The position numbers and the translations under genes are program-made. This document shows positions 42,731 through 51,798 of a DNA stretch of 64,000 nt, piece after piece. Within the stretch, counting starts at the first letter, position 1, and the number at the start of each line of letters is the position of its first letter. The notes under the pieces were generated by a model, which saw nothing but the letters and a program-made list of their open reading frames with translations, did no database searches and was not told the DNA's origin. The DNA is from Actinomadura coerulea (GTDB lineage: Bacteria; Actinomycetota; Actinomycetes; Streptosporangiales; Streptosporangiaceae): positions 6,820,001-6,884,000 of the forward strand of contig NZ_JACHMQ010000001.1 of assembly GCF_014208105.1 (NCBI RefSeq). The letters run 5' to 3'.

Positions 42731-42982
42731 TCAGGCGAAGGGCGGCGGACCGCTTCCGACCAGCGTGATGACGTCGGACCAGGCTTGCGAACCGCCGAGC
42801 GTGACCTGCCCCTCGCGGCCGTCGGGGAGTCTCAGCGTCTGGTCGTGAGAGGCGCCGGCATCGAAGTCGGCGATGGTCGCGGTCCCGGACCACTCCCGCT
42901 GCTTGGCGCGCAGATCGACGTAGACCTCGACCTCGGTTCCCCCGCTGTCGATCAGGGTGGCGGATCCCCGGTACCGGCTCAC
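42731..42982 (-). CDS. Small beta-rich hypothetical protein
   Basis: 83 residues from GTG 42982, with AGAAGG upstream. Strand-rich sequence (YRGSATLIDSGGTEVEVYVD, WSGTATIADFDAG, LRLPDGREGQVTLGG) ending in a Pro-rich tail. It resembles small actinomycete proteins of a single beta-barrel domain without known function. Cytosolic. No linked gene. Confidence 0.75.
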   Translation of the reverse strand: MSRYRGSATLIDSGGTEVEVYVDLRAKQREWSGTATIADFDAGASHDQTLRLPDGREGQVTLGGSQAWSDVITLVGSGPPPFA

Positions 42983-43222
42983 GTCCGGGCCTTCTCATCA
43001 CGGCTGGTGTGGAGTGTGTTCATAAAGACGCACCATAGTGCGGGGGTCGGACGTTCCCAGGCCGCGCCACTGCACTACCCGCCGCGGGCAAGGTCGTCCC
43101 GCCCCGCCGCCCGGCCCGCCCCTCGGCGTCGGGCGTGTCGTCCGATCGGTCTGCGCGCCTTACCCGCGTAGTGTGCTGCGTAGGGGTGTGGCCACACCCT
43201 CTTCAGCGAGAGGTACCGGCCC

Positions 43223-43522
43223 ATGAGGCTCGAACTCACCAATTACGAAGCCCTGCACGGCTGGGGCGTCGTCAACAGCAGCGCCGGGTGGCACGCTCAG
43301 CGCAACCTCAAGCCGCCCGCGGCCGAACAGGCGGTCGGAGACATCCTCTTCACGGCTTACGACTGCCGAACCAGTACCACCACCACGGTCGAGTTCAGCG
43401 ATGACGAGTGTGCGAGCCTCGCCGAACTGGTCAGCGAACACATCGCGGCGTGGGTGAAGCGAGGCCAGGAGAACGCCGCGACACAGCACCTGCGCTCGCT
43501 GGTCGTGAAGCTGGGCGGCTGA
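43223..43522 (+). CDS. Hypothetical protein, 99 aa, first of a two-gene unit
   Basis: Start ATG 43223, with GAGAGGT upstream. The sequence has an N-terminal strand region (LELTNYEALHGWGVVNSS) and a helical C-terminus (SLAELVSEHIAAWVKRGQEN). No family recognised. It is followed 1 bp later by a 57-codon gene that looks like a ribbon-helix-helix protein. Confidence 0.7.
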   Translation: MRLELTNYEALHGWGVVNSSAGWHAQRNLKPPAAEQAVGDILFTAYDCRTSTTTTVEFSDDECASLAELVSEHIAAWVKRGQENAATQHLRSLVVKLGG

Positions 43523-43523
43523 C

Positions 43524-43697
43524 ATGCCCACACCGGGCAACCCGCAACGCAGGTTCCGCCTCGCCGACGATGCCCTGTGGGCCGAGTACGGCCAGGCGTG
43601 CCGTGACGTCAACGGCAGCGCGGACCGCAGTGACGACATCCGCAAACACGTCGAGGCCGTCGTCGCCGAATGGAAGAAGCGACGCCGGACGAGCTGA
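43524..43697 (+). CDS. Small ribbon-helix-helix-like protein, 57 aa
   Basis: ATG 43524 lies 1 bp after the preceding stop. MPTPGNPQRRFRLADDALW then a helix (EYGQACRDVNGSADRSDDI) and a basic helical end (HVEAVVAEWKKRRRTS). The basic strand (RFRL) followed by two helices fits Arc/MetJ-type DNA-binding proteins. It may regulate its own two-gene unit; a toxin-antitoxin role is possible, but the partner does not resemble a known toxin. Confidence 0.6.
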   Translation: MPTPGNPQRRFRLADDALWAEYGQACRDVNGSADRSDDIRKHVEAVVAEWKKRRRTS

Positions 43698-43914
43698 CGG
43701 CGCCACCCGCGGACCTCCTGCCGACATCCGCGGCCTCAACCGAGAACGGAGCGATGCCTTGCGGCAGGCTCTACGCCCCCTTCGGCAGCTCCGAGCACCT
43801 GGTGGTCGGGCCGATGGCGGCGCCGTCGAAGCGGCCAGAACCGGCACATGACGCACCCGCTGCCTCGTCCCCAACGCACCTGTTCACCTGCGGCGCGGGC
43901 AGGGGCCGCCATCG

Positions 43915-45495
43915 TCATCCTCGCGGTGTGTGGCCCAACGCGGCGTGGGCCGCTCTGAGACGCTGAAGCTCGTCGCGTTCAGTGCGGTCGCCGGATACCT
44001 CGTCCGCCCATGACAGCAGCCGGCGCAGACGCGAGTCGGCCGTGCCGGTGGTGGTCGGGGGGGTGCCGAGGGCCACCGTCCCGCTGGTCCCGTCGATGGT
44101 GACCGGGGTGCCTTCGCCGATGACGCGTCCACCGGCCGTCACCGAGGCGCCGGCGTCGATCTCCAGGCCGGTGATGCCGACGACGGCGGGTTTGCTCATC
44201 GCCCGGGCGACGACCGCGGCGTGGCTGGCCGGCCCGCCGAGGGCGGTGACGATGCCCGCGGCGGCGGCCAGGCCGCGCATGTCGTGCGGGGACGTCTCCG
44301 GGCGTACCAGGATGACGGGGCCGTCGGCGACCATCCGCACCGCCGCCTCGGTCGTGGTGGCGACCTTGCCGGCGGCGACGCCTGGGCAGGCCCCCACCCC
44401 TCGGGCGAGCACGTCGGTCTGCGGGGAGGCCGCGATGCGCGGTGTGCGGACGTGCTGGAGATGGTGCGGGGAGACTCGGCGCAGTGCTTCGTGACGGGTG
44501 ATCAGGTGCTCGTCGGCCAGATCGGCCGCGACGCCCACGCCGGCGGCGCCGCCGTACCGGCAGGGCCGGACCTGCAACAGCCACAACTCGCCGGCCTCGA
44601 AGGTGAACTCGACGTAGCAGGCGTCGCGGTGGTGCCGCTCCAGCCGTGCCAGGGCGTCGGTCAGGGCGGCCCACACGGCCGGTTCTCGCGAGCGGAGCTC
44701 GTGCAGGGGCCGAGCCGCCGACCGGCCCGAGACGATGTCCTCGCCCTGGTGACGGAACAGGACGTCACCGAACGGGACGTTCTTCCCCGTGTTGGGGTCG
44801 CGGCTGAAGGCGACCCCGGAGCCGCTGCGATCGTCGCGGTTCCCGAACACCATGGCCTGCACGATCACGGCGGTGCCGAGGTCGTGCGGGATGCCGTGGA
44901 GTTCGCGGTAGGTCCGCGCGCGCGGCGCGTTCCACGACGAGAACACGGTCTCGACCGCCACCTCCAATTGCCGGAACGCGTCGTCCGGAATCGTTTCCCC
45001 GCGCCGCTGCCGGCCCGCCCGGGACGGGTGAGCCGCCTCACCGAGGCGGTCGGCGGCACCGCTGTCGGCGAGGGCGGAGGCGAATCCGGCCCGCAACCGC
45101 TGCCGCGAGTCGCGAGCGAACCGCGCGTCGCCGGTCTCGGCCGCCAGCGCCTGGGTCGCTCCCGTTGTGAGACCGAGGTTGAGGATGGTGTTCATCATGC
45201 CGGGCATCGACACGCTCGCCCCCGAGCGGACCGATACCGCCAGCGGCGTTCGGCCACCGCCGAAACGCCGTTCCGTCGCGGCCTCCAGGCCGCTGATCGC
45301 GGTCGCGAGTTCGGTGTCGAGCCCGGCGGGAAGACTCCCTTCGCCGAGGAAGGCCCGGCATGCCTCGGTGGTGACGACGAATGCGGCGGGCACCGGTAGT
45401 TCCAAACGGTGCAGTACCACCAGACCGTGTGCTTTGGCGCCGAGCGTTTCGGCGGGGTCTTCGACCTGGGCAGAGATCTGGCGGATCCACTTCAC
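43915..45495 (-). CDS. ppdK: Short pyruvate phosphate dikinase-like protein (no C-terminal barrel)
   Basis: 526 residues. Start GTG 45495 overlaps the preceding stop (GTGA). The N-terminal ATP-grasp domain (VSVRSGASVSMPGMMNTILN, GSGVAFSRDPNTGKN) is followed by the swivelling phosphohistidine domain with GGPASHAAVVAR (His425). The TIM barrel that binds pyruvate/PEP in full PpdK (~870 aa) is missing; a short C-terminal tail follows instead. Short PpdK proteins are known in mycobacteria (Rv1127c, 490 aa). It may pass phosphate from ATP through His425 to a partner. It forms a tightly coupled operon with two regulators. Confidence 0.88.
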   Translation of the reverse strand: MKWIRQISAQVEDPAETLGAKAHGLVVLHRLELPVPAAFVVTTEACRAFLGEGSLPAGLDTELATAISGLEAATERRFGGGRTPLAVSVRSGASVSMPGMMNTILNLGLTTGATQALAAETGDARFARDSRQRLRAGFASALADSGAADRLGEAAHPSRAGRQRRGETIPDDAFRQLEVAVETVFSSWNAPRARTYRELHGIPHDLGTAVIVQAMVFGNRDDRSGSGVAFSRDPNTGKNVPFGDVLFRHQGEDIVSGRSAARPLHELRSREPAVWAALTDALARLERHHRDACYVEFTFEAGELWLLQVRPCRYGGAAGVGVAADLADEHLITRHEALRRVSPHHLQHVRTPRIAASPQTDVLARGVGACPGVAAGKVATTTEAAVRMVADGPVILVRPETSPHDMRGLAAAAGIVTALGGPASHAAVVARAMSKPAVVGITGLEIDAGASVTAGGRVIGEGTPVTIDGTSGTVALGTPPTTTGTADSRLRRLLSWADEVSGDRTERDELQRLRAAHAALGHTPRG

Positions 45496-46118
45496 CGGGG
45501 GATCCCGAGGGTGGCGAGCAGGTCTTCGTGCAGTTCGGCCCACACGGTGTGGTACGACGCGATGTGGTCGGCCACGTACTCCAACTGCCCCGAGTCGGCA
45601 CGGGACAGGGCGTCGGAAAGGCGTTCCCGATAGAGGCCGAAGCGCGACACCACCGCCGCCAAGTCTGCGCAAACAGCCGCTGCCCGCCGGTCCAGGTCGC
45701 GGAACCGGCCGAGGACACGGGCGTCGTAGGCGGGATCACCGTGGTCGTTGACGGTCGTGACGCCGTCGACAGGCCTCAGCTGCCATGCCGTGCAGAGGTC
45801 CAGGAGCTCCGGGTTGAGCGCCATGAACCGCTCGTACGCCCCGGCCACGGCCGCACGTGCGCCGGCCGCTTGGAGCTGCGCGGTGACGCGCTCACCGGCG
45901 GCGACGCGGCCGGCGTCCGTCAGCCCCCATGCGCTGAACGCGCCGGACTCGTAGGTGACGAGCCCGGCGACCGCCAGGTCGATCAGCTCGGACTCGACCG
46001 CTGACTCGTCCATACCGGTGGCGGCCGCCAGGCGGGCGGTGCCCGTGTGTCCGCAGCAGCGGAGGGCGTGCAGCACCAGCAGGTCGCCGTCGGTCGAGGC
46101 GGGTCCCGGCGAAGTCAC
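45492..46118 (-). CDS. Putative winged-helix regulator of the short-PpdK operon
   Basis: 208 residues from GTG 46118, overlapping stop and start on both sides by 4 bp (GTGA). The N-terminal ~80 residues look like a MarR/winged-helix domain (LLVLHALRCCGHTGTARLAA, LIDLAVAGLVTYESGAFSAW). The C-terminal ~120 residues are helical with conserved aromatic/acidic positions. Perhaps a ligand-sensing regulator or a PpdK partner. No family name is certain. Confidence 0.7.
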   Translation of the reverse strand: MTSPGPASTDGDLLVLHALRCCGHTGTARLAAATGMDESAVESELIDLAVAGLVTYESGAFSAWGLTDAGRVAAGERVTAQLQAAGARAAVAGAYERFMALNPELLDLCTAWQLRPVDGVTTVNDHGDPAYDARVLGRFRDLDRRAAAVCADLAAVVSRFGLYRERLSDALSRADSGQLEYVADHIASYHTVWAELHEDLLATLGIPR

Positions 46119-47251
46119 GTCCCCGCCTTCCGCGACCGCGTCGAACGAGCGGTGCCCGCGGGGCCAGTGGTCTCGGTCGTGGCGGCGGTGGCGGCCGCGT
46201 GGGCGGCGCCCCGTCCGTCGGCCCGGGCGACGATCGCGCCGTCCTGGACCCGCACCGCGGCCTCGGCCAAGTCGCCGGTGTCGGCCAGGCCGATGGCCGT
46301 CGCCAACGCGACCGCGTCGTCGCCGATGACCAGCCGCAGCCGCCGCCAGGTCTCGGCGGGGAACACGCGGCGCAGGCAGGAGGCGAGGTCGGCGACTCGC
46401 AGCCGGAGGAGCGGCCCCGTCTCGTCGGGGTCGCCGGTGACGACGGCCACCGTGACCCGTTCGCCGGGACGAGCCGACCGGACGACCTCCTCGGCCGCCT
46501 CCATGCGGTGCGCGCCCAGCACGCTCACCAGCCCATCGGCGCGGAGGTCGATCCGATCGCCAGTGAGCCGATCGGTCAGTCCCGCTGGTGGGGACCAAGC
46601 GTCACGGCGTGTGGGAGCGGGCTTGACGAAGGGCAGGTACGGCGGCGCCCAAGTGTCGGCCAGGTGCAGGCCGGCCAGATGTTCGCAGGCGCGGACCCGG
46701 TCGAAGACGTCACCGAAACCGGGTGCCATCTCCGCGAGCAGACCGGATCCGCCCAGCAAGGTCAGTGCCAGCTCGGCGAGCCGGACCTGCCGCGGCGCCG
46801 AGCCGTCCCGCGCGCAGCTCTCCAGCCCGACGGCCAGCAGCAGCGCCTCCAGCCGGGCGATCTGTGCCAGCACGGTGCGGCTCTGCTCGTCATCGACGAC
46901 CTCCGCCAGTGAGCGCAGCCGCAGACGGCCTTCCGGCGCCGTTTCGCCGGTCAGCGGCAACCGCTCCAGCCACACCCGGGCGAACGAGCCGAGCGCCTCG
47001 CCCACGGACTCCGGCCGTCGCGAGGACTCCACGACGCCGGCGCCTTCGACCATCTCGACCAGCACCGCCAGGTAGAGCGCCCGCTTTCCCGGAAAGTTGG
47101 AGTAGACCGCACCCCGGGTCAACTGCGCTCGCGAGGCGATCTGGTCGACCTTCGCCGCGGCGTAACCCCGCTCGATGAACTCCTGCCTGGCCGCCGCCAG
47201 CACCGCTGAGCGTGTGCGTGCCTGCTGCTGAACCCGTGTCAGCCGGGCCAT
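46115..47251 (-). CDS. TetR family regulator with long C-terminal extension
   Basis: 378 residues from ATG 47251, with GGGAGG 9 nt upstream. The N-terminal HTH is canonical (VLAAARQEFIERGYAAAKVD, then ASRAQLTRGAVYSNFPGKRA). The usual ~200-residue TetR length is exceeded by ~180 residues; the extension (VTVAVVTGDPDETGPLLRLR, WRRLRLVIGDDAVALATAIG) is alpha/beta and may sense a ligand. It is the first gene of the coupled operon with the wHTH gene and short PpdK. Confidence 0.85.
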   Translation of the reverse strand: MARLTRVQQQARTRSAVLAAARQEFIERGYAAAKVDQIASRAQLTRGAVYSNFPGKRALYLAVLVEMVEGAGVVESSRRPESVGEALGSFARVWLERLPLTGETAPEGRLRLRSLAEVVDDEQSRTVLAQIARLEALLLAVGLESCARDGSAPRQVRLAELALTLLGGSGLLAEMAPGFGDVFDRVRACEHLAGLHLADTWAPPYLPFVKPAPTRRDAWSPPAGLTDRLTGDRIDLRADGLVSVLGAHRMEAAEEVVRSARPGERVTVAVVTGDPDETGPLLRLRVADLASCLRRVFPAETWRRLRLVIGDDAVALATAIGLADTGDLAEAAVRVQDGAIVARADGRGAAHAAATAATTETTGPAGTARSTRSRKAGT

Positions 47252-47290
47252 CCCATCACTCCCTCCCATCCCCGCGAACCTTAAAATACT

Positions 47291-47325
47291 CTCACCATCC
47301 GAATGATGGCATCATCTAAGGAGAG
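47291..47325. promoter_or_regulatory. Operator-like nested inverted repeats before the TetR/PpdK operon
   Basis: CCATC (47295-47299) and GATGG (47305-47309) form one palindrome; CTCTC (47289-47293) and GAGAG (47321-47325) form a wider one around it. The site lies ~40 bp before the TetR start. It is probably bound by that TetR protein, but the arms are short. Confidence 0.4.
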
Positions 47326-47482
47326 AATGGTGGGCCTGGACCTGGGCCCCGGCAGGCGCGAGGATCTGTGGCGCGTCATCCGGGAACCGACCGCGGACGG
47401 CGCCGGCGTCGGCAGGACGGGTGCCGCGCAGGCGCTTGAACGCCACGACGCCCTTCACCGCGCCGGGACTTCGGGTGGTCGG

Positions 47483-48391
47483 TCAGGCGGCCGGCCGGGG
47501 GGCGAGATGCTGGAGGAAGAACTCGGTCATGAGGGCGAGCGTGTTCTTGAACTCCTGGTTGTAGACGACGAAGTGGCCGCCGGGCAGGGTGACGAGCCGC
47601 TTGGGGTGCAGGGCCCGTTCGTAGGCGGCGAAGGCCAGGTCGCTGTGGGTGAGGATGTCGTGTTGGGCGACGACGAGCATGAGCGGCGTAGGGGAGATGC
47701 GGGCGATGTAGTCGCCCGGCTCGTAGCCGGCGATCGCCTCCACCGACCGGAGCGTGACCTCGTTGCGCCACGTCGCCAGGCGCTCCGGCTCGATCGTCTG
47801 GTACCAGTCGTAGGTTTCCCGGTCCGCCATCGCGGCGGGCTCCCCGGGGGTCGCGGTGATGAGGGGGATCATCGCCGGCGCCTCGCCGTTGAACCGGGCG
47901 AGCCGGTCGGCGTCGAAGCTCCTGCGCACCTCGGCGAGCGCCTCGCTGGGGATGAACCGCGACAGGGTCGTCCCGCCGCTGATCACCGGCACCTGCGAGT
48001 AGACGGCCTTGACCCGCCGGTCGACGGCCCCGACGACGAGCACGTGCCCGCCTGAGAAGCTCGACCCGAACACCCCGATGCGCTCGGCGTCCACCTCGGG
48101 ACGCGTGCACAGGAAGGTGATGGCGTCCCGGTACCCCTGGATCTGGGTCCAGGGATCGACCTCCTGGCGCGGCTCGCCGTCGCTCGCGCCGAACGAGGCG
48201 TGGTCGTAGAGGACGACCGCCAGCCCGGCCGCGGCGAGCGCCTCGGCGATGTCGTCGGTGTACTGCTCCTTGACCGCCCCGAGTCCGTGGGTGACGACCA
48301 CGGCCGGGTGCGGGCCGGAGCCGCCGTCGGGGGTGTAGAGCCATCCGCGGAGGGTCGTCCCAGCCGAGACGAACTCGATGTCCTGGCGCAT
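47483..48391 (-). CDS. Alpha/beta hydrolase, dienelactone hydrolase-like
   Basis: 302 residues from ATG 48391, with AAAGGA upstream. VVVTHGLGAVKEQYTD (oxyanion), nucleophile elbow GVFGSSFSGGHVL (Ser ~118), late Asp in VAQHDILTHSD and GGHFVVYNQEF with the catalytic His. Similar proteins are esterases, acetyl-xylan-esterase-like or X-Pro-peptidase-like. It lies 41 bp after a TetR gene on the same strand, so it is probably that regulator's target. Confidence 0.9.
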   Translation of the reverse strand: MRQDIEFVSAGTTLRGWLYTPDGGSGPHPAVVVTHGLGAVKEQYTDDIAEALAAAGLAVVLYDHASFGASDGEPRQEVDPWTQIQGYRDAITFLCTRPEVDAERIGVFGSSFSGGHVLVVGAVDRRVKAVYSQVPVISGGTTLSRFIPSEALAEVRRSFDADRLARFNGEAPAMIPLITATPGEPAAMADRETYDWYQTIEPERLATWRNEVTLRSVEAIAGYEPGDYIARISPTPLMLVVAQHDILTHSDLAFAAYERALHPKRLVTLPGGHFVVYNQEFKNTLALMTEFFLQHLAPRPAA

Positions 48392-48432
48392 TTGCGGGTC
48401 CTTTCGCTGGTGCGGCGGGTGTGCGCCGCGGC

Positions 48433-49065
48433 CTATGGAGGGCCGGGGGAGTAACCGGGGGTGAAGGCGCCGCCGAGGGCGGCGGCGTGCGCGGCCGCGG
48501 CGGCTCTCTCGGCGACCTCGTCGTCCACCGGCCCGCGGGCGACGAGCAGGCGGTAGTAGAGGGGGGCGCCGACGGCGCTGATGATCGCGATGCCGTCGGC
48601 CCCCGGCGGCAGTTCGCCGCGTCCCACGGCCCGATCGACGATCCGGGACGCGAGGCGGTTGCGCTCGGCGATCACCGTCGCCCAGGCGGTGGACGCCTCG
48701 GGGGACCGGACGGCGGCGGCCACGACGCCCTCGACGAGCGCCCGGGCCCTGGGCTGCCGGTACAGGGCGGCGATCTCCAGCGCGAGCGCCCGGAGGTCGT
48801 CCCTGAACGAGCCGGTGTCCGGGATCGGGATCTCGGTCTTGCCCAGTTCGCCCAGCAGGTCGACGACGAGTCCCTCGACCGTCCGCCACCGCCGGTACAG
48901 CGTGGCCAGATGCACGCCCGAACGCTCGGCCACCTTCTCCAGGGTGAGCCCGGCGTATCCGCCGGCCTCCAGTTCGTCCTGGGCCGCGGCCAGCACCGCC
49001 GCACGGGTGCGCGCCGTCCGGCCGCCGGGCCGCACGGCCCCCGTCGCGCGCGGCTTCCCGTCCAT
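48433..49065 (-). CDS. TetR family transcriptional regulator
   Basis: 210 residues from ATG 49065; the frame is open beyond it, but the N-terminus is typical here. HTH: AAVLAAAQDELEAGGYAGLT, then VAERSGVHLATLYRRWRTVE, with the Y-R-R-W form of the recognition helix, and a TetR C-terminal domain. Followed by the alpha/beta hydrolase gene. Upstream (~49100-49120) lies an A+T-rich stretch with imperfect dyad symmetry (GCGAAATTCTTTGC) that may be the operator. Confidence 0.9.
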   Translation of the reverse strand: MDGKPRATGAVRPGGRTARTRAAVLAAAQDELEAGGYAGLTLEKVAERSGVHLATLYRRWRTVEGLVVDLLGELGKTEIPIPDTGSFRDDLRALALEIAALYRQPRARALVEGVVAAAVRSPEASTAWATVIAERNRLASRIVDRAVGRGELPPGADGIAIISAVGAPLYYRLLVARGPVDDEVAERAAAAAHAAALGGAFTPGYSPGPP

Positions 49066-49313
49066 GCGGCGCCCCTCTCCGTGGGTCGCCTCCGAGAGTA
49101 ACGCGAAATTCTTTGCATTAATAGCCGAGCGCCGGGCGACTTGGAGGTTCTTCCACTTGCACCGGAAACGCGATGGCCGCACCGGTGGCCATGACCGTTG
49201 AGAACCCAGTCCCGGTTCGGCGGGGAACGACCGGATAGAGGGTCACAGGCTGGGCAGGACCCCATGAAGTCAGACCGCCCATTCGGGGGGCCGGTACGGA
49301 GAGTGGGGGGCAA

Positions 49314-50531
49314 GTGTCTGGTGCCGTGGTCATCGTCGGCGCCGGCCTGGCCGGGCTGGCGTGTGCGGTGAGGCTGCATGAGGCCGGGGTGCCGGTGCAG
49401 GTGCTGGAGGCGTCCGACGGGGCCGGGGGCCGGACGCGGACCGACATCGTCGACGGATTCCGTCTTGACCGGGGGTTCCAGGTCTTCAACACCGCCTATC
49501 CCGAGGCCAGGCGTGTCCTGGACATCCGGGCCCTGGACGTGAGGCCGTTCGCTTCCGGTCTGCTCGTATTCCATCAGGGACGGCGCGAGCGCGTGATGCT
49601 CCCATGGAAGCACCCCCGGCATGCGCTGAGCGGGGCCCTTGCCGATATCGGCTCCGTCCGCGACAAGGCCGCGCTGGCCGCGATGACCGCCCGCGACCTG
49701 ACGTTCCCAGTCTCCCGGATCCTGCACGAAGCCGAACGCGACACGGCCGCGGAGCTCCGCCACTGGGGCATCTCCGAGCAGATGACCGAAAAGCTGCTGC
49801 GCCCGTTTCTGGCCGGAGTGCTGCTGGAACGGGAGCTGGAGACCTCAAGCCGCTTCTTCCACCTGATCTGGCGGTCGTTCGCGCGCGGCACGATCGGCGT
49901 CCCCGCCCTCGGGATGGGACGGATGGCGGAGCAACTCGCGGCGCGGCTGCCGGACGGAGCGCTATCACTGGAGACCGCCGTGCGGGCGGTGACCGCTGAG
50001 GGGGTGCAGACCTCCGATGGGGAGACGTTCGAGGCCGATGCCGTCGTCGTGGCGACCGACCCCGTCCAGGCCGCCGCCCTCGTCCCCGAGATCGAGGCGC
50101 CCGTCATGCGGGACGTCACCACCTTCTACCACGCGGCGCCGAAGTCCCCGCTGGAGGAGCCCCTGCAGATCCTGGACGCCGAGGGGGTCATCACCGACAC
50201 CCTCGTCCTCACCGAGGCGGCGCCCGAGTACTCCGCCGACGGCCGCGCGCTCATCTCGACCTCCGTGCTCGGGATCGACGCCGACGAGTCGCGCGTGCGC
50301 GGCCGGCTGGACGAGATCTACGGTGACACCGCCGCGTGGCAGCTGATCGCCACTTATCCGATCAGAGCCGCTCTTCCGGCGATGCCTTCGCCACTGCGGC
50401 TGCGCCGCCCGGTGCGGATGCACAGGGGACGCTACGTCTGCGGCGACCACCGCGACACCGGATCCATCCAGGGCGCCCTGGTGTCCGGCCGCCGCGCCGC
50501 CGAAGCCGCCCTGGCCGACCTCCCCGGCTGA
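49314..50531 (+). CDS. FAD-dependent amine oxidase/phytoene-desaturase-like oxidoreductase
   Basis: 405 residues from GTG 49314, preceded by GGGGGG. The FAD-binding GxGxxG (IVGAGLAGLACAVRLHEAGV) with VLEASDGAGGRTRT directly after is typical of the NAD(P)/FAD desaturase/amine oxidase group, and the C-terminal YVCGDHRDTGSIQGALVSG is the second FAD contact. The substrate is unknown. Proteins of this type act in carotenoid or amine metabolism. Monocistronic, divergent from the preceding TetR gene. Confidence 0.9.
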   Translation: MSGAVVIVGAGLAGLACAVRLHEAGVPVQVLEASDGAGGRTRTDIVDGFRLDRGFQVFNTAYPEARRVLDIRALDVRPFASGLLVFHQGRRERVMLPWKHPRHALSGALADIGSVRDKAALAAMTARDLTFPVSRILHEAERDTAAELRHWGISEQMTEKLLRPFLAGVLLERELETSSRFFHLIWRSFARGTIGVPALGMGRMAEQLAARLPDGALSLETAVRAVTAEGVQTSDGETFEADAVVVATDPVQAAALVPEIEAPVMRDVTTFYHAAPKSPLEEPLQILDAEGVITDTLVLTEAAPEYSADGRALISTSVLGIDADESRVRGRLDEIYGDTAAWQLIATYPIRAALPAMPSPLRLRRPVRMHRGRYVCGDHRDTGSIQGALVSGRRAAEAALADLPG

Positions 50532-51205
50532 GCCGCGAGTCGGCAGGGCGGTCTGGCTCATCGCCGTACTAGGTGCGCGTCTTTATCCATGGGCTACAGT
50601 CGGCATATGCGTCGTCCCAGTCACAGGACCGCATCCTTATCAGACTGTTCTCGTGCATGTTCTTGTTGCAGTAGCCCCAGGTCCCGGGTGGCCACGCCCT
50701 GAACGGGCCGGGCGAGCAGGCGCGGGTCGGCGAGGTCGTGACGACAGCGCTCCAGGCGGCGCTCACGGATCCAGGCGGCCACGGTGAGGCCCTGTTCTTG
50801 GAACAGACTCTCTCCCTGCCCGGGCGGGACGTTCACCCGCTGGCTGACATGGGGGAGCGGACGCAAGCCAGCAGTACCTCTGGCCACCATGGGCCGGGAC
50901 ATTCAGCCTGCCGTCCGGCTCTGACAATCCGAACGCGCCCGTTCGCAGATCTGGCGAGCCGGGGCCTGCCCAACCGGCCGCGCGCTGGAATCGCCAATCG
51001 ACGGGGCGCTGGAAATGCCCTGCGGCAGGACGGTGGCCAGCACAAAGTCGGCTGGGGCGCCGACCTCCCCCATAGGAGGGAACGGGGCAGAGGTGATCCA
51101 CTCCGGCGGGGGAGGCGGCCACCAGGGGCGGAACGGCATGTTTGTGCCCGGCAGAGATCACCAAGCCCGACGGGCCGTGATCGGCTCTTACTCCAGGAGG
51201 CTGTG
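50532..51205. other. Non-coding interval holding an AraC remnant
   Basis: About 670 bp. The minus-strand part at 50620-50850 is a decayed AraC HTH. The stretch 50850-51190 shows no convincing gene on either strand, only AGGAGG before the membrane-protein start. Confidence 0.6.
50620..50850 (-). pseudogene. Decayed AraC family regulator fragment
   Basis: The minus-strand translation contains SLFQEQGLTVAAWIRERRLE followed by RCRHDLADPRLLARPVQ, which matches the first helix and linker of the AraC C-terminal domain (compare LFRAEEHTVAGLIRERRLEQ in the intact gene at 41358-42329). The upstream half (VSQRVNVP) and the second HTH (VATRDLGL) are corrupted and there is no N-terminal domain or start. 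Probably a truncated gene. Confidence 0.7.
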
Positions 51206-51772
51206 ATGACCACGCTTTTGCCTCGCCCGACAGGAGGCGCCTCGCGGCCCGGAAACCATGCGTCGCCGTGGAACACCGTCCCGGGGGTGCCCCTGTGGGC
51301 CGAGCGGGCCGCGCACGTGATCGCTCTGGTGAACGTGCCGTCAGGGCTGTGGCGGCTCGGCCTCGCCGCGGGGATCAGCTTCGGGCTCGCCGATGCGGAG
51401 CTGAGGCAGTTGCACACACCCGGCTGGGGCTCGCTGTACCTCATCGCGCTCGCCGCGTTGTCCGAGCTGTTCGGTTTCCTGGCACTCGGGCTGATCCAGC
51501 CCTGGGGCGAGACCTGGCCGCGGTGGGTCCCATTCCTGCACGGCAAGCGGATCCCTGTTCTTGCCGTGACCGCGTCCGCCGCACTCGGCTCGGTGGCCAC
51601 GACCGTCTACGGAGGCCTGCTGGTCTACACCAGCCTCCACGCCCACATCGACGGCACCGCCTGGGCGCCCTGGCTGATCAACATCCTCTACCTGCCTCTC
51701 CTGCTCTGGGGTCCCCTGCTCTCCGCTGTCACCGTCCACTACCACCTGCGCCGTCGCGCCACGGCGTCCTGA
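51206..51772 (+). CDS. Four-helix integral membrane protein
   Basis: 188 residues from ATG 51206, with AGGAGG 6 nt upstream. Four TM helices are predicted near 35-58, 73-95, 108-130 and 146-168. The short loops and the Arg-rich C-terminus give no family signature. It is followed 26 bp later by an exported protein gene on the same strand, so the two probably form one unit. Confidence 0.8.
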   Translation: MTTLLPRPTGGASRPGNHASPWNTVPGVPLWAERAAHVIALVNVPSGLWRLGLAAGISFGLADAELRQLHTPGWGSLYLIALAALSELFGFLALGLIQPWGETWPRWVPFLHGKRIPVLAVTASAALGSVATTVYGGLLVYTSLHAHIDGTAWAPWLINILYLPLLLWGPLLSAVTVHYHLRRRATAS

Positions 51773-51798
51773 AGCCTCAACAAGATCGGAACAGTCCC

